Origin: Erythrobacter sp. | GTDB taxonomy: Bacteria > Pseudomonadota > Alphaproteobacteria > Sphingomonadales > Sphingomonadaceae | Length of the DNA: 64,000 nt | Reading direction: 5' to 3' | NCBI RefSeq assembly: GCF_011765465.1 | Contig: NZ_CP050265.1 | Coordinates: forward strand, 2,706,425 to 2,770,424 | Part shown: positions 1 to 8,872 of the stretch, piece by piece | Layout of the letters: each line of letters begins with the position of its first letter | How positions within the stretch are numbered: the first letter of the stretch is position 1 | Program-made: the position numbers and the translations under genes | The notes under the pieces: generated by a model | The model's input: only the letters and a program-made list of their open reading frames with translations | Told to the model about the DNA's origin: nothing | Database searches by the model: none

Positions 1-1204
1 CATCGGTCCCCCACGCCTTGACCATGGGCACGAGGATGTCGGCGCGCGCCTTGGCCGCCGCGTCTCCGAGATTGCCCCGGTCGACCTGCCCCGCGCAGTA
101 ATAGAGCAGGGCGCGCACGGCTTCGGTGAGCGATTTCATCCGCAGGATCATGCGGCGCACGTCGGGATGCTCGATGATCGCCACCGGCGTCTTGTCGGGC
201 GAGCCCGCGCGCGCCGACTGAACGCGGTCCATCGCGTAATGGATCGCCTGCTGGGTCGCGCGCTCGGCGATCTGCGTGCCCTGGTTGCCGACATTGATCC
301 GCGCGTTGTTCATCATCGTGAACATCGCGGCGAGACCGCGGTTCTCCTGCCCGACGAGTTCGCCGATGCATTCGCCGTTGTCGCCGTAGCTCATCACGCA
401 GGTGGGCGAGGCGTTGATGCCGAGCTTGTGTTCGAGGCTGACGCAGCGCAGGTCGTTGCGCGGACCGAGCGAACCGTCATCGTTGACGTGATACTTCGGC
501 ACGAGGAACATCGACACCCCGCGCGAGCCTTCGGGCGCGCCGGGCAGGCGGGCGAGGACGAGGTGGATGATGTTCTCGGCGAGGTCATGCTCGCCCCAGG
601 TGATGTAGATCTTCTGGCCGGTGATCTTGTACTTGCCCGCGTGGGGGCCGTCCGTAATCGGCTCGGCGGTGGAACGCAGCGCGCCCACGTCGGAGCCGGC
701 GGCGGGCTCGGTCAGGTTCATCGTACCCGACCATTTCCCGCTGACGAGGTCGGGGAGGTATTTCGCTTGCTGGTCCTTCGACCCGTGGTGTTCGAGCGCG
801 TCGATCGCGCCGACCGACAGCATCGGCAGGAGGTTGAACGCCATGTTGGCCGCGCCGAGATTCTCCAGCACGTTGCAGGCGAGCGTGAAGGGCAGGCCCT
901 GGCCGCCGAACTCGGCGGGCGAGGCGATGGCGTTCCAGCCCTGCTCGACATAGGCGTCGTAGGCTTCCTTGAACCCGTCGGGCAGGCGGACCACGCCGTT
1001 CTCGAGCTTCGCCCCTTCGAGGTCGCCCACGCGGTTGAGCGGCGCGAATTCCCCCGCGGCGAACTGGCCGACGCCTTCGACGATGGCCTCGACGAGGTCG
1101 GGTTCGGCATGGGCGAAACGCTCGGTCCCTTGCAATTCCCCGATCCCGGCATTGACGCGAATGGCAAGCAGCTGGTCCTGGGTCGGCGGGGTAAAGGGTG
1201 TCAC
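1..1204 (-). CDS. acyl-CoA dehydrogenase (partial, C-terminus beyond window)
   Basis: Flavin-dependent acyl-CoA dehydrogenase that would introduce the 2,3 double bond in an acyl-CoA during fatty-acid or related acid breakdown. The minus strand reads open from a GTG at 1204 (MTPFTPPTQDQLLAIRVNA) to position 1, about 401 codons, so the 3' end is outside the window. Family blocks seen include ASPAEFGGQGLPFTL, MNLTEPAAGSDVGALRS and KITGQKIYITWGEHD, the last two being the usual FAD and substrate loop signatures. The LVLARLPGAPEGSRGVSMFLVPK segment and the long spacing suggest the roughly 600-residue subfamily with an extra C-terminal domain. It is divergent from tsaC, with an 87-bp shared intergenic region. 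The substrate cannot be told from sequence. Confidence 0.88.
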   Translation of the reverse strand, partial: MTPFTPPTQDQLLAIRVNAGIGELQGTERFAHAEPDLVEAIVEGVGQFAAGEFAPLNRVGDLEGAKLENGVVRLPDGFKEAYDAYVEQGWNAIASPAEFGGQGLPFTLACNVLENLGAANMAFNLLPMLSVGAIDALEHHGSKDQQAKYLPDLVSGKWSGTMNLTEPAAGSDVGALRSTAEPITDGPHAGKYKITGQKIYITWGEHDLAENIIHLVLARLPGAPEGSRGVSMFLVPKYHVNDDGSLGPRNDLRCVSLEHKLGINASPTCVMSYGDNGECIGELVGQENRGLAAMFTMMNNARINVGNQGTQIAERATQQAIHYAMDRVQSARAGSPDKTPVAIIEHPDVRRMILRMKSLTEAVRALLYYCAGQVDRGNLGDAAAKARADILVPMVKAWGTD

Positions 1205-1291
1205 GGCGAAATGCGTCCTTGGCTTGGGGGAGAGGGAGGTGTCGGAAAAGCGCCCTTGGCAGGCGGTCGCAACGAATATAGCGCCCATGCG

Positions 1292-2257
1292 ATGAGCGAC
1301 AAGGACGCAAGCGCGGTGGTTCTCGCCGATGAGGAAGGCATCGCCCGCGCCGCGAAGGTGCTGGCGGCGGGCGGGCTTGTCGCGGTTCCGACCGAGACGG
1401 TCTACGGGCTCGCCGCGCGGGCGGACGACGATGCGGCGGTCGCGCGCATCTATGCCGCGAAAGGGCGTCCCGGCTTCAACCCTCTGATCGTCCATGTCCG
1501 CGATGCGGAGCAGGCGGCGCGCTATGGCGACTTTTCGGGCCCGGTGCTGCAGGACATCGCAGGGGCGCGCTGGCCCGGACCGCTGACGCTGGTGGTCGAG
1601 CGGCGCCAGGATGCAGGGCTGGCCGAGGCCGTGACGGCAGGGCTTCCCACCGTCGCCCTGCGCGCCCCGGCGCATCCGGTGATGCGGCGGCTGCTGGAGA
1701 TGGTCGATTTCCCGCTCGCCGCGCCTTCGGCCAACCGTTCGGGCTTCATCAGCCCGACCAGCCCGGAACACGTCCTCGCTTCGCTCGACGGACGGGTCGA
1801 CCTCGTGCTGGACGCGGGACCGACCGAGGCGGGTGTGGAATCGACCATCCTGCGGATCGGCCCCGGCGACGAATGGCACGAATTGCGTCCCGGCCCGGTC
1901 GATGTCGCGGCGCTTTATCGACATTACCATGATCGTGAGATGCCGGGCGCACCCGCAGCCGAGGGGATCACCGCCCCCGGCCAGCTTGCGAGCCACTACG
2001 CGCCGGGCAAGCCGGTGCGGCTGGAGGCCAGCGAAGTTGCGCCAGACGAATTCCTGATCGGCTTCGGCGCGGTTGCGGGCGACTGCACGCTGTCGGCGGC
2101 CGGTGACGTCAATGAAGCGGCGACGCGGCTCTATGCCTGCCTGCACGAAGCCGCGCGCTCGGACCGGCCCCGCATCGCGGTCGCCCCCGTCCCGGATGAG
2201 GGCGTGGGCCGGGCGATCAACGATCGCCTGCGCCGGGCCGCGACGCCTCCGGACTAA
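1292..2257 (+). CDS. tsaC: L-threonylcarbamoyladenylate synthase (Sua5/TsaC)
   Basis: Makes threonylcarbamoyl-AMP from threonine, bicarbonate and ATP, the first step of the t6A modification of ANN-decoding tRNAs. The 321-residue protein has the YrdC/Sua5 core: PTETVYGLAA near residue 38, KGRPGFNPLIVH near 56-67, SANRSG near 145, and ESTI near 182. The C-terminal part (ITAPGQLASHYAPGKPVRL onward) matches the extra Sua5 domain, so this is the long Sua5 type rather than the short TsaC. The frame stays open far upstream on the antisense of the acyl-CoA dehydrogenase. The ATG at 1292 is chosen because homology begins just after it. Its stop overlaps the convergent lipoprotein stop by 4 bp. Confidence 0.92.
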   Translation: MSDKDASAVVLADEEGIARAAKVLAAGGLVAVPTETVYGLAARADDDAAVARIYAAKGRPGFNPLIVHVRDAEQAARYGDFSGPVLQDIAGARWPGPLTLVVERRQDAGLAEAVTAGLPTVALRAPAHPVMRRLLEMVDFPLAAPSANRSGFISPTSPEHVLASLDGRVDLVLDAGPTEAGVESTILRIGPGDEWHELRPGPVDVAALYRHYHDREMPGAPAAEGITAPGQLASHYAPGKPVRLEASEVAPDEFLIGFGAVAGDCTLSAAGDVNEAATRLYACLHEAARSDRPRIAVAPVPDEGVGRAINDRLRRAATPPD

Positions 2258-2589
2258 TCCTCGGGCGGCGGGGCGGAGGGCAGGCGCGCGCGCAGCTTTT
2301 CCATCTCGGCCCAGGTGGCGCGCGCGTCGGCGCAGGCATCCTCGTCCTCGTCGCGGCAGTCGGCGATTTCCTTGCCATAGCGCCGCTCGAGCTTGCCGAG
2401 GCGTTCCTCGCGTTCGCGCAGTTCGCGGCCGCGTTTCTCGTCGCGTTCGGAATCGCTGGTCGTGGCGAGGTCGACCACCTCGCCCGCGGCGCGCACCGGC
2501 AGCGTCACGACATCGACCGCCGCGCGGGCGAGACAGCCGGACAGGAGGGGGAGGGCGGCCAGCACCGCCAATGCGAAAGGAGCGCGCAT
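2254..2589 (-). CDS. small predicted lipoprotein, coiled-coil
   Basis: A 111-residue protein with an N-terminal signal peptide ending in a lipobox, LLSGC, with the acylated cysteine at residue 19. The mature part is highly charged (ELREREERLGKLERRYGKE) and probably forms a short coiled coil. It also has a pair of Cys residues in CRDEDEDAC. No family is recognised. The start is the ATG at 2589; the frame continues upstream into the opposite strand of other sequence, but only this Met gives a signal peptide. It ends 4 bp inside tsaC (convergent). It is likely anchored in the outer or inner membrane facing the periplasm. Confidence 0.7.
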   Translation of the reverse strand: MRAPFALAVLAALPLLSGCLARAAVDVVTLPVRAAGEVVDLATTSDSERDEKRGRELREREERLGKLERRYGKEIADCRDEDEDACADARATWAEMEKLRARLPSAPPPED

Positions 2590-2642
2590 GGCCGCACCAT
2601 GCGCGCTCCGATGATTCGTGCAAGCCTGCTGCGGCAGGCGGA

Positions 2643-3422
2643 TCAGCCTTCCGGCGCTTCGATCACGGCGTCGGCGGGCTCGGTATCGGCAGCGGGCGCG
2701 CAGGTCAGCTTGCCCGAGCCGACCGCGTTGACCTCGCACTTGGCCCGGCCCGTCACCCGCACGTCGCCCGATCCGGCGATGTCCGCCTGGACCGTGCCGT
2801 CGGAGGCGAAGGCGACATCGCCCGCCCCGCCGATCGTGATTTCGGCTTCGTCCACCTTGAGCCCGGCAAGGTCGACATCGCCCGATCCGCCGATGCTCAC
2901 CTCGAGCTTCGTCGCCGTGCCCGCGCCCTTGACCGAGCCGCTGCCGCCGATGGTTACTTCGAGACTGTCGGCGGCGATCCGCTCGATTTCGATGTCGCCC
3001 GATCCGCCGATGGTGATCTCGGCATCCTTCGCAAGCGTCGGCGCGAGGACCGTGCCGCTGCCCGCGATCACGATCTCGCCGGGCGGCGGCATGGTGACAT
3101 TGACCGTGACTGCGCTGCCCGATCCCCAGCTCCCTTCCTCGCGGGTGATGCCGAGCGTTTCCTCGTCGAGGCTGAAGCGCAGCTTGTCGGTCTCCGCCGG
3201 ATCGCCGTCTACCGTGATGGCGAGCGTGTCGCCTTCGGTCAGCACGACCCGGTCGCCGCTGGCCAGGACGAGTTCGGTCGGGGCCGGTCCGCTCATGTCC
3301 AGTTCGGCGAGCGGCACGCCGTCCATCCCGTTCACCTTGAAGTCCATGTTGCACCCGCCGAGCGCCGTGCCCAGCGCGAGCGCCGCGACGGGCGCCATGC
3401 GTTTGATGAACCGTTCGATCAT
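2643..3422 (-). CDS. DUF2807 (head GIN domain) lipoprotein
   Basis: A 259-residue exported lipoprotein with a lipobox LGGC at Cys24. The mature region is a beta-helix-like array in which ITIGGSGD-type units recur (ITIGGSGDIEI, VTIGGSGSVKG, VSIGGSGDVDL, ITIGGAGDVAF, IAGSGDVRV). This is the hallmark of the DUF2807 / putative auto-transporter adhesin head GIN domain. Two Cys near the C-terminus (AKCEVNAVGSGKLTC) are conserved in many family members. The cellular role of the family is unknown; the repeats suggest a structural surface or periplasmic protein. It stands alone between the small lipoprotein and carD. Confidence 0.85.
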   Translation of the reverse strand: MIERFIKRMAPVAALALGTALGGCNMDFKVNGMDGVPLAELDMSGPAPTELVLASGDRVVLTEGDTLAITVDGDPAETDKLRFSLDEETLGITREEGSWGSGSAVTVNVTMPPPGEIVIAGSGTVLAPTLAKDAEITIGGSGDIEIERIAADSLEVTIGGSGSVKGAGTATKLEVSIGGSGDVDLAGLKVDEAEITIGGAGDVAFASDGTVQADIAGSGDVRVTGRAKCEVNAVGSGKLTCAPAADTEPADAVIEAPEG

Positions 3423-3519
3423 TGCTTCCCTCCAGATGCCGTCTGTGTATTGGTGGTGTAATACACCAGAATGGCGCGCGCAAGTCCGATCGGCCGATCC
3501 GATTCAGGAAGGCGCAACG

Positions 3520-3550
3520 AAAAGGGCCGCCCCTTGCGGAGCGGCCCCTT
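3520..3550 (-). terminator. rho-independent terminator of carD
   Basis: On the minus strand the stem GGCCGCTCC / GGGGCGGCC (3525-3533 with 3538-3546) closes a GCAA tetraloop and is followed by CCTTTTCG. It lies 22 bp after the carD stop. The same stem with a GCGA loop recurs at 26176-26197. Confidence 0.75.
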
Positions 3551-3571
3551 CGTGCCTCGAGCGGTGGGAAA

Positions 3572-4105
3572 TCAGCTTTCCTCGGTGCTCTCGTAATATT
3601 GCGGCGCGTGTTCGCGCAGCACGTTCAGGATCTTCTCGAGCGCGGTCGGCTCGTCGGTTTCCTCCATCGCGGCGAGTTCGCGCGCGAGGCGGCTCGACGC
3701 CGCTTCGAAGATCTGGCGTTCGGAATAGGACTGTTCCGGCTGGTCTTCCGGGCGGAACAGGTCGCGGGTCACTTCGGCGATCGACACGAGGTCGCCCGAA
3801 TTGATCTTGGCCTCGTATTCCTGGGCGCGGCGCGACCACATGGTGCGCTTGACCTTGGGCTTGCCCTTGAGGGTTTCCATCGCCTCTTTCAGCGTCTTGT
3901 CCGAGGACAGCTTGCGCATCCCGATGGATTCGACCTTGTTCACGGGCACGCGCAGGGTCATGCGCTCCTTCTCGAAACGCAGCACGTAAAGCTCGAGCTG
4001 CATCCCGGCGATTTCCTCGCTCTGCAGTTCGATCACACGGCCGACACCGTGCTTGGGATAAACGACGTAATCTCCGACCGTGAAGGCAGGCGCATTGCTA
4101 GCCAT
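3572..4105 (-). CDS. carD: CarD family transcriptional regulator (CdnL)
   Basis: RNA polymerase-binding transcription factor that stabilises open complexes at growth-related promoters such as those of rRNA. The N-terminal CarD/TRCF RNAP-interaction Tudor-like domain is clear (FTVGDYVVYPKHGVGRVIEL, residues 8-27). The helical C-terminal DNA-contacting half includes TMWSRRAQEYEAKINSGDL. Length 177 aa is normal for alphaproteobacterial CdnL (about 165-175). The gene is monocistronic, with a strong terminator right after it and a 250-bp leader region upstream shared with the convergent side of the BrkB gene. Confidence 0.93.
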   Translation of the reverse strand: MASNAPAFTVGDYVVYPKHGVGRVIELQSEEIAGMQLELYVLRFEKERMTLRVPVNKVESIGMRKLSSDKTLKEAMETLKGKPKVKRTMWSRRAQEYEAKINSGDLVSIAEVTRDLFRPEDQPEQSYSERQIFEAASSRLARELAAMEETDEPTALEKILNVLREHAPQYYESTEES

Positions 4106-4356
4106 GCGAGTTCCTTTCTTTCAGCCACCGGCAACCGGCGCGAAACGGGCGAATGATTCCTCTCGGTGCAATGCCTGGGGGAGGCTGGCACCGGGCCGCA
4201 TTCAACCGAAGCTGTGTTGCTGGTAAGTGGCCTGTTCCTGTTTTTTGGCGCCGCCACCGGGACCGACCGGTGGGGTTGGACCATTCTATAACATATCCGC
4301 AACAAAATTGCGAGTCCCGATACCTTACGATTCCTATCGCGCGCGTCTGAGGCGTT

Positions 4357-5175
4357 TCAGGGTGTCTTGCGTGACCCGGGGCCGGAAGGCGCGCTCGCTT
4401 GCGCGACGAAGGCCCCGATGAGCAGCAGCAGCGCGCTGATGAAGAGCCAGGTCAGGAACACGACGACCGCGCCGAGCGAACCATAGGTCGCGTTGTAATT
4501 GCCGAAATTGGAAACGTAGAAGCCGAAGAGAGCGCTTGCGACCATCCACCCGAGTGCGAACAGCACCGCCCCGCGCAGGGCGGCGGCGTAGGGCACGCTT
4601 CTGCGGGTGTTGGGGACGATGCGGTAGGCGAGCACCGCCCCGCCGATCCCGACAAGCCCGACCAGCCCGAAGGTGGCGAAGCGTCCGGCGGAATCGGCCA
4701 GGAACACGGACACCACCGTGGTCGCCCCTGCGACCATGCCGAAAGCGACGATCGCGCCCAGCGTGATTGCCAGCGCGAGCAGGTTCGCCCGGATCAGCCC
4801 GCGCTTCTCCTTCGCCCGGAAAGCGACATCGAATGCTGTGATCACCGCTCCCGCCGCGAGCCGTGACCCGAACAGGGCCAGCCCCAGCGCAACGAGGAAG
4901 CCGAGGCCCGATGTCCCCCCGCGTCGTTCGGTGGCGCTTTCGAGCTGGTCGGTGACGAGGTCGGCGGAGGACGCGGGCAATTCCTCGGCCAGCGTGGCGG
5001 CGTGACCCGCGACCGTCTCGGGTTCGGCGATCAGGCCATAGGCGAGCACGATCGCGCCCAGCAGCGGGACGAAGGAGAGGAAGGCGTAATAGGCGATCCC
5101 CGCCGCGAGCAGCGGCGCGTTCTCCTCGTTGGAGCGGGCGTAGCCGGACTTGAGCGATGCGATGAAGGAGCCCAT
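4357..5175 (-). CDS. YihY/virulence factor BrkB family membrane protein
   Basis: A 272-residue integral inner-membrane protein with about six hydrophobic segments. The YihY/BrkB signature is seen at the N-terminus (LLAAGIAYYAFLSFVPLLGAIVLAYGL) and in GSLGAVVVFLTWLFISALLLLIGAFV near the C-terminus. The family was once called RNase BN in error. Its true function is not established, and roles in transport or envelope homeostasis are proposed. It is 74 bp downstream of fdxA on the same strand and could be co-transcribed. Confidence 0.85.
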   Translation of the reverse strand: MGSFIASLKSGYARSNEENAPLLAAGIAYYAFLSFVPLLGAIVLAYGLIAEPETVAGHAATLAEELPASSADLVTDQLESATERRGGTSGLGFLVALGLALFGSRLAAGAVITAFDVAFRAKEKRGLIRANLLALAITLGAIVAFGMVAGATTVVSVFLADSAGRFATFGLVGLVGIGGAVLAYRIVPNTRRSVPYAAALRGAVLFALGWMVASALFGFYVSNFGNYNATYGSLGAVVVFLTWLFISALLLLIGAFVAQASAPSGPGSRKTP

Positions 5176-5249
5176 GCCCCTTTCAATCGCGACCTCGCCG
5201 GAGCGTTCCGGGCGGGTGCGACCGGCGAACCGGGCTCAGCCGTTCGGAA

Positions 5250-5588
5250 TCAATCGCCCTCGCCGGGCTCCGCGCTGAAATATTTCTCGAACTTGCCCTC
5301 TTCGCCCTTGTGGTCGTCGGCATCCTCGGGCGGTTCCTTCTGGCTCGTGATGTTCGGCCATTCGGCGGAATATTTCGTGTTCAGCTCAAGCCACTTTTCC
5401 AGCCCGTCCTCGGTATCGGGCAGGATCGCCTCGGCCGGGCATTCCGGCTCGCACACGCCGCAGTCGATGCATTCGCTGGGATTGATCACCAGCATATTCT
5501 CGCCTTCGTAGAAGCAATCGACCGGGCAGACTTCGACGCAGTCGGTGTACTTGCACTTGATGCAATCTTCGGTGACGACGTAGGTCAT
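5250..5588 (-). CDS. fdxA: 7Fe ferredoxin FdxA
   Basis: Low-potential electron carrier with one [3Fe-4S] and one [4Fe-4S] cluster. The cysteines fit the Azotobacter FdI layout offset by one: Cys9, Cys17 and Cys50 for the 3Fe cluster; Cys21, Cys40, Cys43 and Cys46 for the 4Fe cluster. The extra Cys12 and Cys25 also fit this family. Length 112 aa is typical, with the usual acidic C-terminal tail. The start overlaps the stop of the S4-domain gene by 4 bp (ATGA), so the helicase, S4 and ferredoxin genes form one operon. Confidence 0.95.
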   Translation of the reverse strand: MTYVVTEDCIKCKYTDCVEVCPVDCFYEGENMLVINPSECIDCGVCEPECPAEAILPDTEDGLEKWLELNTKYSAEWPNITSQKEPPEDADDHKGEEGKFEKYFSAEPGEGD

Positions 5589-5920
5589 TGAGGAGCTTTC
5601 ATATCATTCGATGGCGTTTGGTCCGGAGCTATGGCGATTTCACCGTGAGGGTCAAGCTCACGATAATGACACTTGGCGAGCGCGGGCGAGGCGCGCCGGT
5701 CGGGCAGCGACAGCACTTCGACCACCCGCACCTCTCCCCCCACCGGGAGTGTCAGGACATCGCCGATAGCGACATTTTCCGACACGCGCCGCACACGATT
5801 CCTGTTGCGGCGTAAAGCGCGCGTTTCGATCAGCGCGCGGGCGGCGGAGCGGGTGCGGGCGAAGCGCAGGTAGACGAGCAGCCGATCGAGCCGCATCGTC
5901 GCATCCGCGTCCGCGTCCAT
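5585..5920 (-). CDS. RNA-binding S4 domain protein (Hsp15-like)
   Basis: A 111-residue S4-domain protein ([24 protein letters not shown], residues 9-32, then a second basic stretch [24 protein letters not shown]). It resembles heat-shock protein Hsp15, which binds stalled 50S subunits carrying nascent chains, and the short S4 proteins of alphaproteobacteria. It lies in an operon with the Suv3-like helicase upstream (29-bp gap) and fdxA downstream (ATGA overlap). This supports an RNA or ribosome-linked role. The N-terminal MDADADAT may be extra, since a second ATG codes Met9. Confidence 0.85.
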   Translation of the reverse strand: MDADADATMRLDRLLVYLRFARTRSAARALIETRALRRNRNRVRRVSENVAIGDVLTLPVGGEVRVVEVLSLPDRRASPALAKCHYRELDPHGEIAIAPDQTPSNDMKAPQ

Positions 5921-5949
5921 GCGCGCGCCGCCTTATCCCTGCGCGCGGG

Positions 5950-8697
5950 TCACTTGCCCGCCTTGCCGGAAAGGAGGTCGGCGAGCCCGTCGAAAGCGCC
6001 GCCGGCGCGCGCGGGCCCGGTGTCTTGCCTCGCGGGGCGCGGCTTGCGGTCGCGCGGTGCCGGACCCTTGCGCGGCGGCCGCTTGCCCTCCTTGCGGGGC
6101 TCGTCGCGGCGCTCGGGCCGTCCGCCTTCGCGGCTCCGCTTCGCCTCTCCGGCGCGCCTCGGGCGCCATGTCCAGCTGTCGGGAGCGGGCGGGCCGAAGG
6201 CGCCTTCGGCAAGGTCGCGCGCGCGATGGTAGCGGAATCCTGCGCTGCCGAGCAGGCGGCGGGCGTTGTCCTCTTCCAGCCCGATCGAGACGGGCAGGGC
6301 GAGGTCGAGCCGGAAGCGAGCGCCTGTCCGGGCCTTTCGCGGTTCGGGCGCATCGCCTTTCGCCACCCGCTCGTTCGCCTTGCTGCGCGCATCGAAGGCG
6401 GCGCGCAGGATCTTCTCGGCGAGGTCAACGCGGATCACTTGGCTGCCCGCCGGGCGGTATCCGGCGGGCAGGCGCTTCGCCTCGCCGAGCACCGGGAGCA
6501 TGGCGGGCTCGAGCGGCCTGCGGTCGAGCCCGAGCGCATGGAGCAATTGACGCGGCGCGGGCTTCAAAAGGTCGCGCGCGAAGATATCGAGCGCGCCGAA
6601 AGTCACGCCGAGCTTCCTCAGGAAGGGCCGCATCTCCTTGGGCAGGTGTTCGAGCCCGGCCTTTTCGCGGCTGACGACGCCGCCCGCCTCGATCAGCGTG
6701 ATGAGCAGGGCGCGCGCCTCGGACCCGGCGGCGGGGTCGCGCGCGGCCTCGGCCAGCTTGCGCAGGGGCGCGAGCGGCTCGAGCCGCGCGGCCAGCCATG
6801 CCGAAAGGCCCGCTTCCAGCTTCGCGCGCGCCGCATCGGGCAGCATCGTCACCTCGCGCGCGAAATCGAGCCGCGCCTCGCCGAAATCGGCCGGCATGAC
6901 GATGGTCGCAAGCGCGCGCCCGTGCCAGCGGATCGCACCTTTCGCGATCTCGAGCTCGTCCAGCTTTTCGCCGAGCAGGTTCTCCGCGCGCTGAGTCAGG
7001 ATCGCCGGCAGCGCGCGTTCGCCCGCGGCGAGCAGCATCTTGCGGTCGGCCAGTGTCGCGTCGGGATCGACCGAAAAGCGGAATCCCTCGAGCCGCCCGA
7101 TCGGCTCGCCCTCGACCGTCACGCGCCCGTCGGGCTCCAGCGTGACGGGCAGGGCGCTCGCATCCTGTCCCAGCGATTTCATCAAGATCGTCGTCCTCCG
7201 GTTGACGAAGCGTTCGGTCAGCCGCGCGTGGAGCGCGTCCGAAAGCTTCGCCTCGACGGCCCGCGCGCGGGCCGCCATCTCGTCGCGGGCGAGCACCCAG
7301 TCGGGCCGTTGGCAGATATAGGCCCAGGAGCGAATCGCCGCGATGCGTCCCTGCAGCGTGTCGATGTCGCCCTGCACACGGTCAAGTTCGGCAATGCGCG
7401 CAGCGACGAAATCCGCGCCGAGATAGCCTTCGCGCAAGTCGTCCCACAGCCGCGCGACGAAGCGGGCGTGGGTGTCGACCCCGACCGAGCGGAAATCGGG
7501 CAGCGAGCAGGCTTCCCAGAACCGCCGAACCGAGCCCGTCCCGCGGACGCTGTCGGCGATGGGTTCTTCGGCAAGGCGCTTGAGCACGGCGAGGTCGATC
7601 GCCTGCGGAGCGGGTTTCAGCGCTTCGTCCTGCGGCTTCGATTCGAGATCTGCGATGAGCGTTGCGAGGTTGTCGAAGCGCGGTTCTGCCTCGCGCCAGA
7701 AAAGGTGGGTGAGCGGAGCGAAGCGGTGCTCCTCGATCGCGTAGATCTCCTCCTCGGTGAATTCGAGCGGCGCGCCGGACCGGCTGCCGCCGCCGGTCAG
7801 CGTGCCGAAGCTGCCGTCGCGCTGGTGCCGCCCGGCGCGCCCGGCGATCTGGGCCATTTCGGCGGGCGTGAGCCGCCGCTTGCGCCGCCCGTCGAACTTG
7901 GTGAGTGCCGCGAAGGCGACGTGGTCGAGATCGAGATTGAGCCCCATTCCGATCGCGTCGGTCGCGACGATGTAATCGACCTCGCCGTTCTGGAAGAGCT
8001 CGACCTGGCGGTTGCGCGTTTCCGGGCTGAGCGCACCCATCACCACCGCTGCGCCGCCGCGAAAGCGCCTCAGCGCCTCGGCCATGGCGTAGACCTGCTC
8101 GACCGAGAAGGCGACCACGGCGGAGCGCGGCGGCAGGCGCGAAAGCTTGTCCGAGCCCGAATGCGTGAGGGTGGAAAAGCGCGGCCTTTCAATGAGTTCA
8201 GCGCGCGGTATGAGCTGGCGCACCAGCGGTTCGAGCGTGGCCGAGCCCAGGATCATCGTCTCGTCCCGCCCGCGCGCGTTCAGCAGTCGGTCGGTGAAGA
8301 TGTGCCCGCGTTCGGGGTCCGCGCCCAATTGCGCCTCGTCCACCGCGACGAAGGAATGTCCCCCGCCGACGCGGTCCATCGCTTCGGCGGTGCACAGGAA
8401 ATAGCGCGCGCCCGGCGGCTCGATCCGTTCCTCGCCGGTGATCAGCGCAACCGCGTCGTCGCCCTTGATCGCGCGGACCCGGTCGTAGACCTCGCGCGCG
8501 AGCAGGCGCAGCGGAAAGCCCATCATGCCCGAGGAATGGCCGCACATCCGCTCGATCGCCAGATGGGTCTTGCCGGTGTTGGTCGGGCCGAGCACGGCGC
8601 GCACCTGTCCGCCGCTTTCGCCCGCGCGGCTCCGGTCGGATGCGGTTGCGGGAAAGGTCACGCCGAGCCTTGTGTCAGGCTTGGCGCGGGCGGGCAA
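5950..8697 (-). CDS. Suv3-like superfamily 2 RNA helicase
   Basis: A 915-residue ATP-dependent helicase related to mitochondrial SUV3 and bacterial MgpS-like proteins, probably acting in RNA unwinding or decay. Domain order: Walker A GPTNTGKTH near residue 38, DEAQ (motif II) near 120, SATLEPLVR (motif III), ATDAIGMGLNLD (motif V) and QIAGRAGRHQRDG (motif VI). Then come Suv3-type C-terminal helical domains and a tail of about 90 residues rich in Arg, Lys and Pro (from about residue 825) that is likely disordered and RNA-binding. It is the first gene of an operon with the S4 protein and fdxA, and is divergent from the LytM peptidase at 8873. Confidence 0.9.
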   Translation of the reverse strand: MPARAKPDTRLGVTFPATASDRSRAGESGGQVRAVLGPTNTGKTHLAIERMCGHSSGMMGFPLRLLAREVYDRVRAIKGDDAVALITGEERIEPPGARYFLCTAEAMDRVGGGHSFVAVDEAQLGADPERGHIFTDRLLNARGRDETMILGSATLEPLVRQLIPRAELIERPRFSTLTHSGSDKLSRLPPRSAVVAFSVEQVYAMAEALRRFRGGAAVVMGALSPETRNRQVELFQNGEVDYIVATDAIGMGLNLDLDHVAFAALTKFDGRRKRRLTPAEMAQIAGRAGRHQRDGSFGTLTGGGSRSGAPLEFTEEEIYAIEEHRFAPLTHLFWREAEPRFDNLATLIADLESKPQDEALKPAPQAIDLAVLKRLAEEPIADSVRGTGSVRRFWEACSLPDFRSVGVDTHARFVARLWDDLREGYLGADFVAARIAELDRVQGDIDTLQGRIAAIRSWAYICQRPDWVLARDEMAARARAVEAKLSDALHARLTERFVNRRTTILMKSLGQDASALPVTLEPDGRVTVEGEPIGRLEGFRFSVDPDATLADRKMLLAAGERALPAILTQRAENLLGEKLDELEIAKGAIRWHGRALATIVMPADFGEARLDFAREVTMLPDAARAKLEAGLSAWLAARLEPLAPLRKLAEAARDPAAGSEARALLITLIEAGGVVSREKAGLEHLPKEMRPFLRKLGVTFGALDIFARDLLKPAPRQLLHALGLDRRPLEPAMLPVLGEAKRLPAGYRPAGSQVIRVDLAEKILRAAFDARSKANERVAKGDAPEPRKARTGARFRLDLALPVSIGLEEDNARRLLGSAGFRYHRARDLAEGAFGPPAPDSWTWRPRRAGEAKRSREGGRPERRDEPRKEGKRPPRKGPAPRDRKPRPARQDTGPARAGGAFDGLADLLSGKAGK

Positions 8698-8872
8698 GTT
8701 CCCCCGGGACAGGTCCGCGCCCCGGTGAGCCTCAACTGGCCGCAGCCAAGACTCGCCCGGTCGCTGGTTAACGCACCATTTACTTTCATGGGGCAGGAAA
8801 GCCCGCCAATTGGGGAGAGTGCGGTAGGAGTGCCGCAGGGACCGCCTCCCGATTCGTAACCGGAGCGGATAC

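Noticed and set aside
6025-8859. A 944-codon open frame on the plus strand opposite the helicase
   Set aside because: It is the antisense shadow of a recognised GC-rich gene: Arg/Ala/Gly-rich, without any family signature. Similar long shadows at 8960-10621, 13648-15321 and 16532-18838 were rejected for the same reason.
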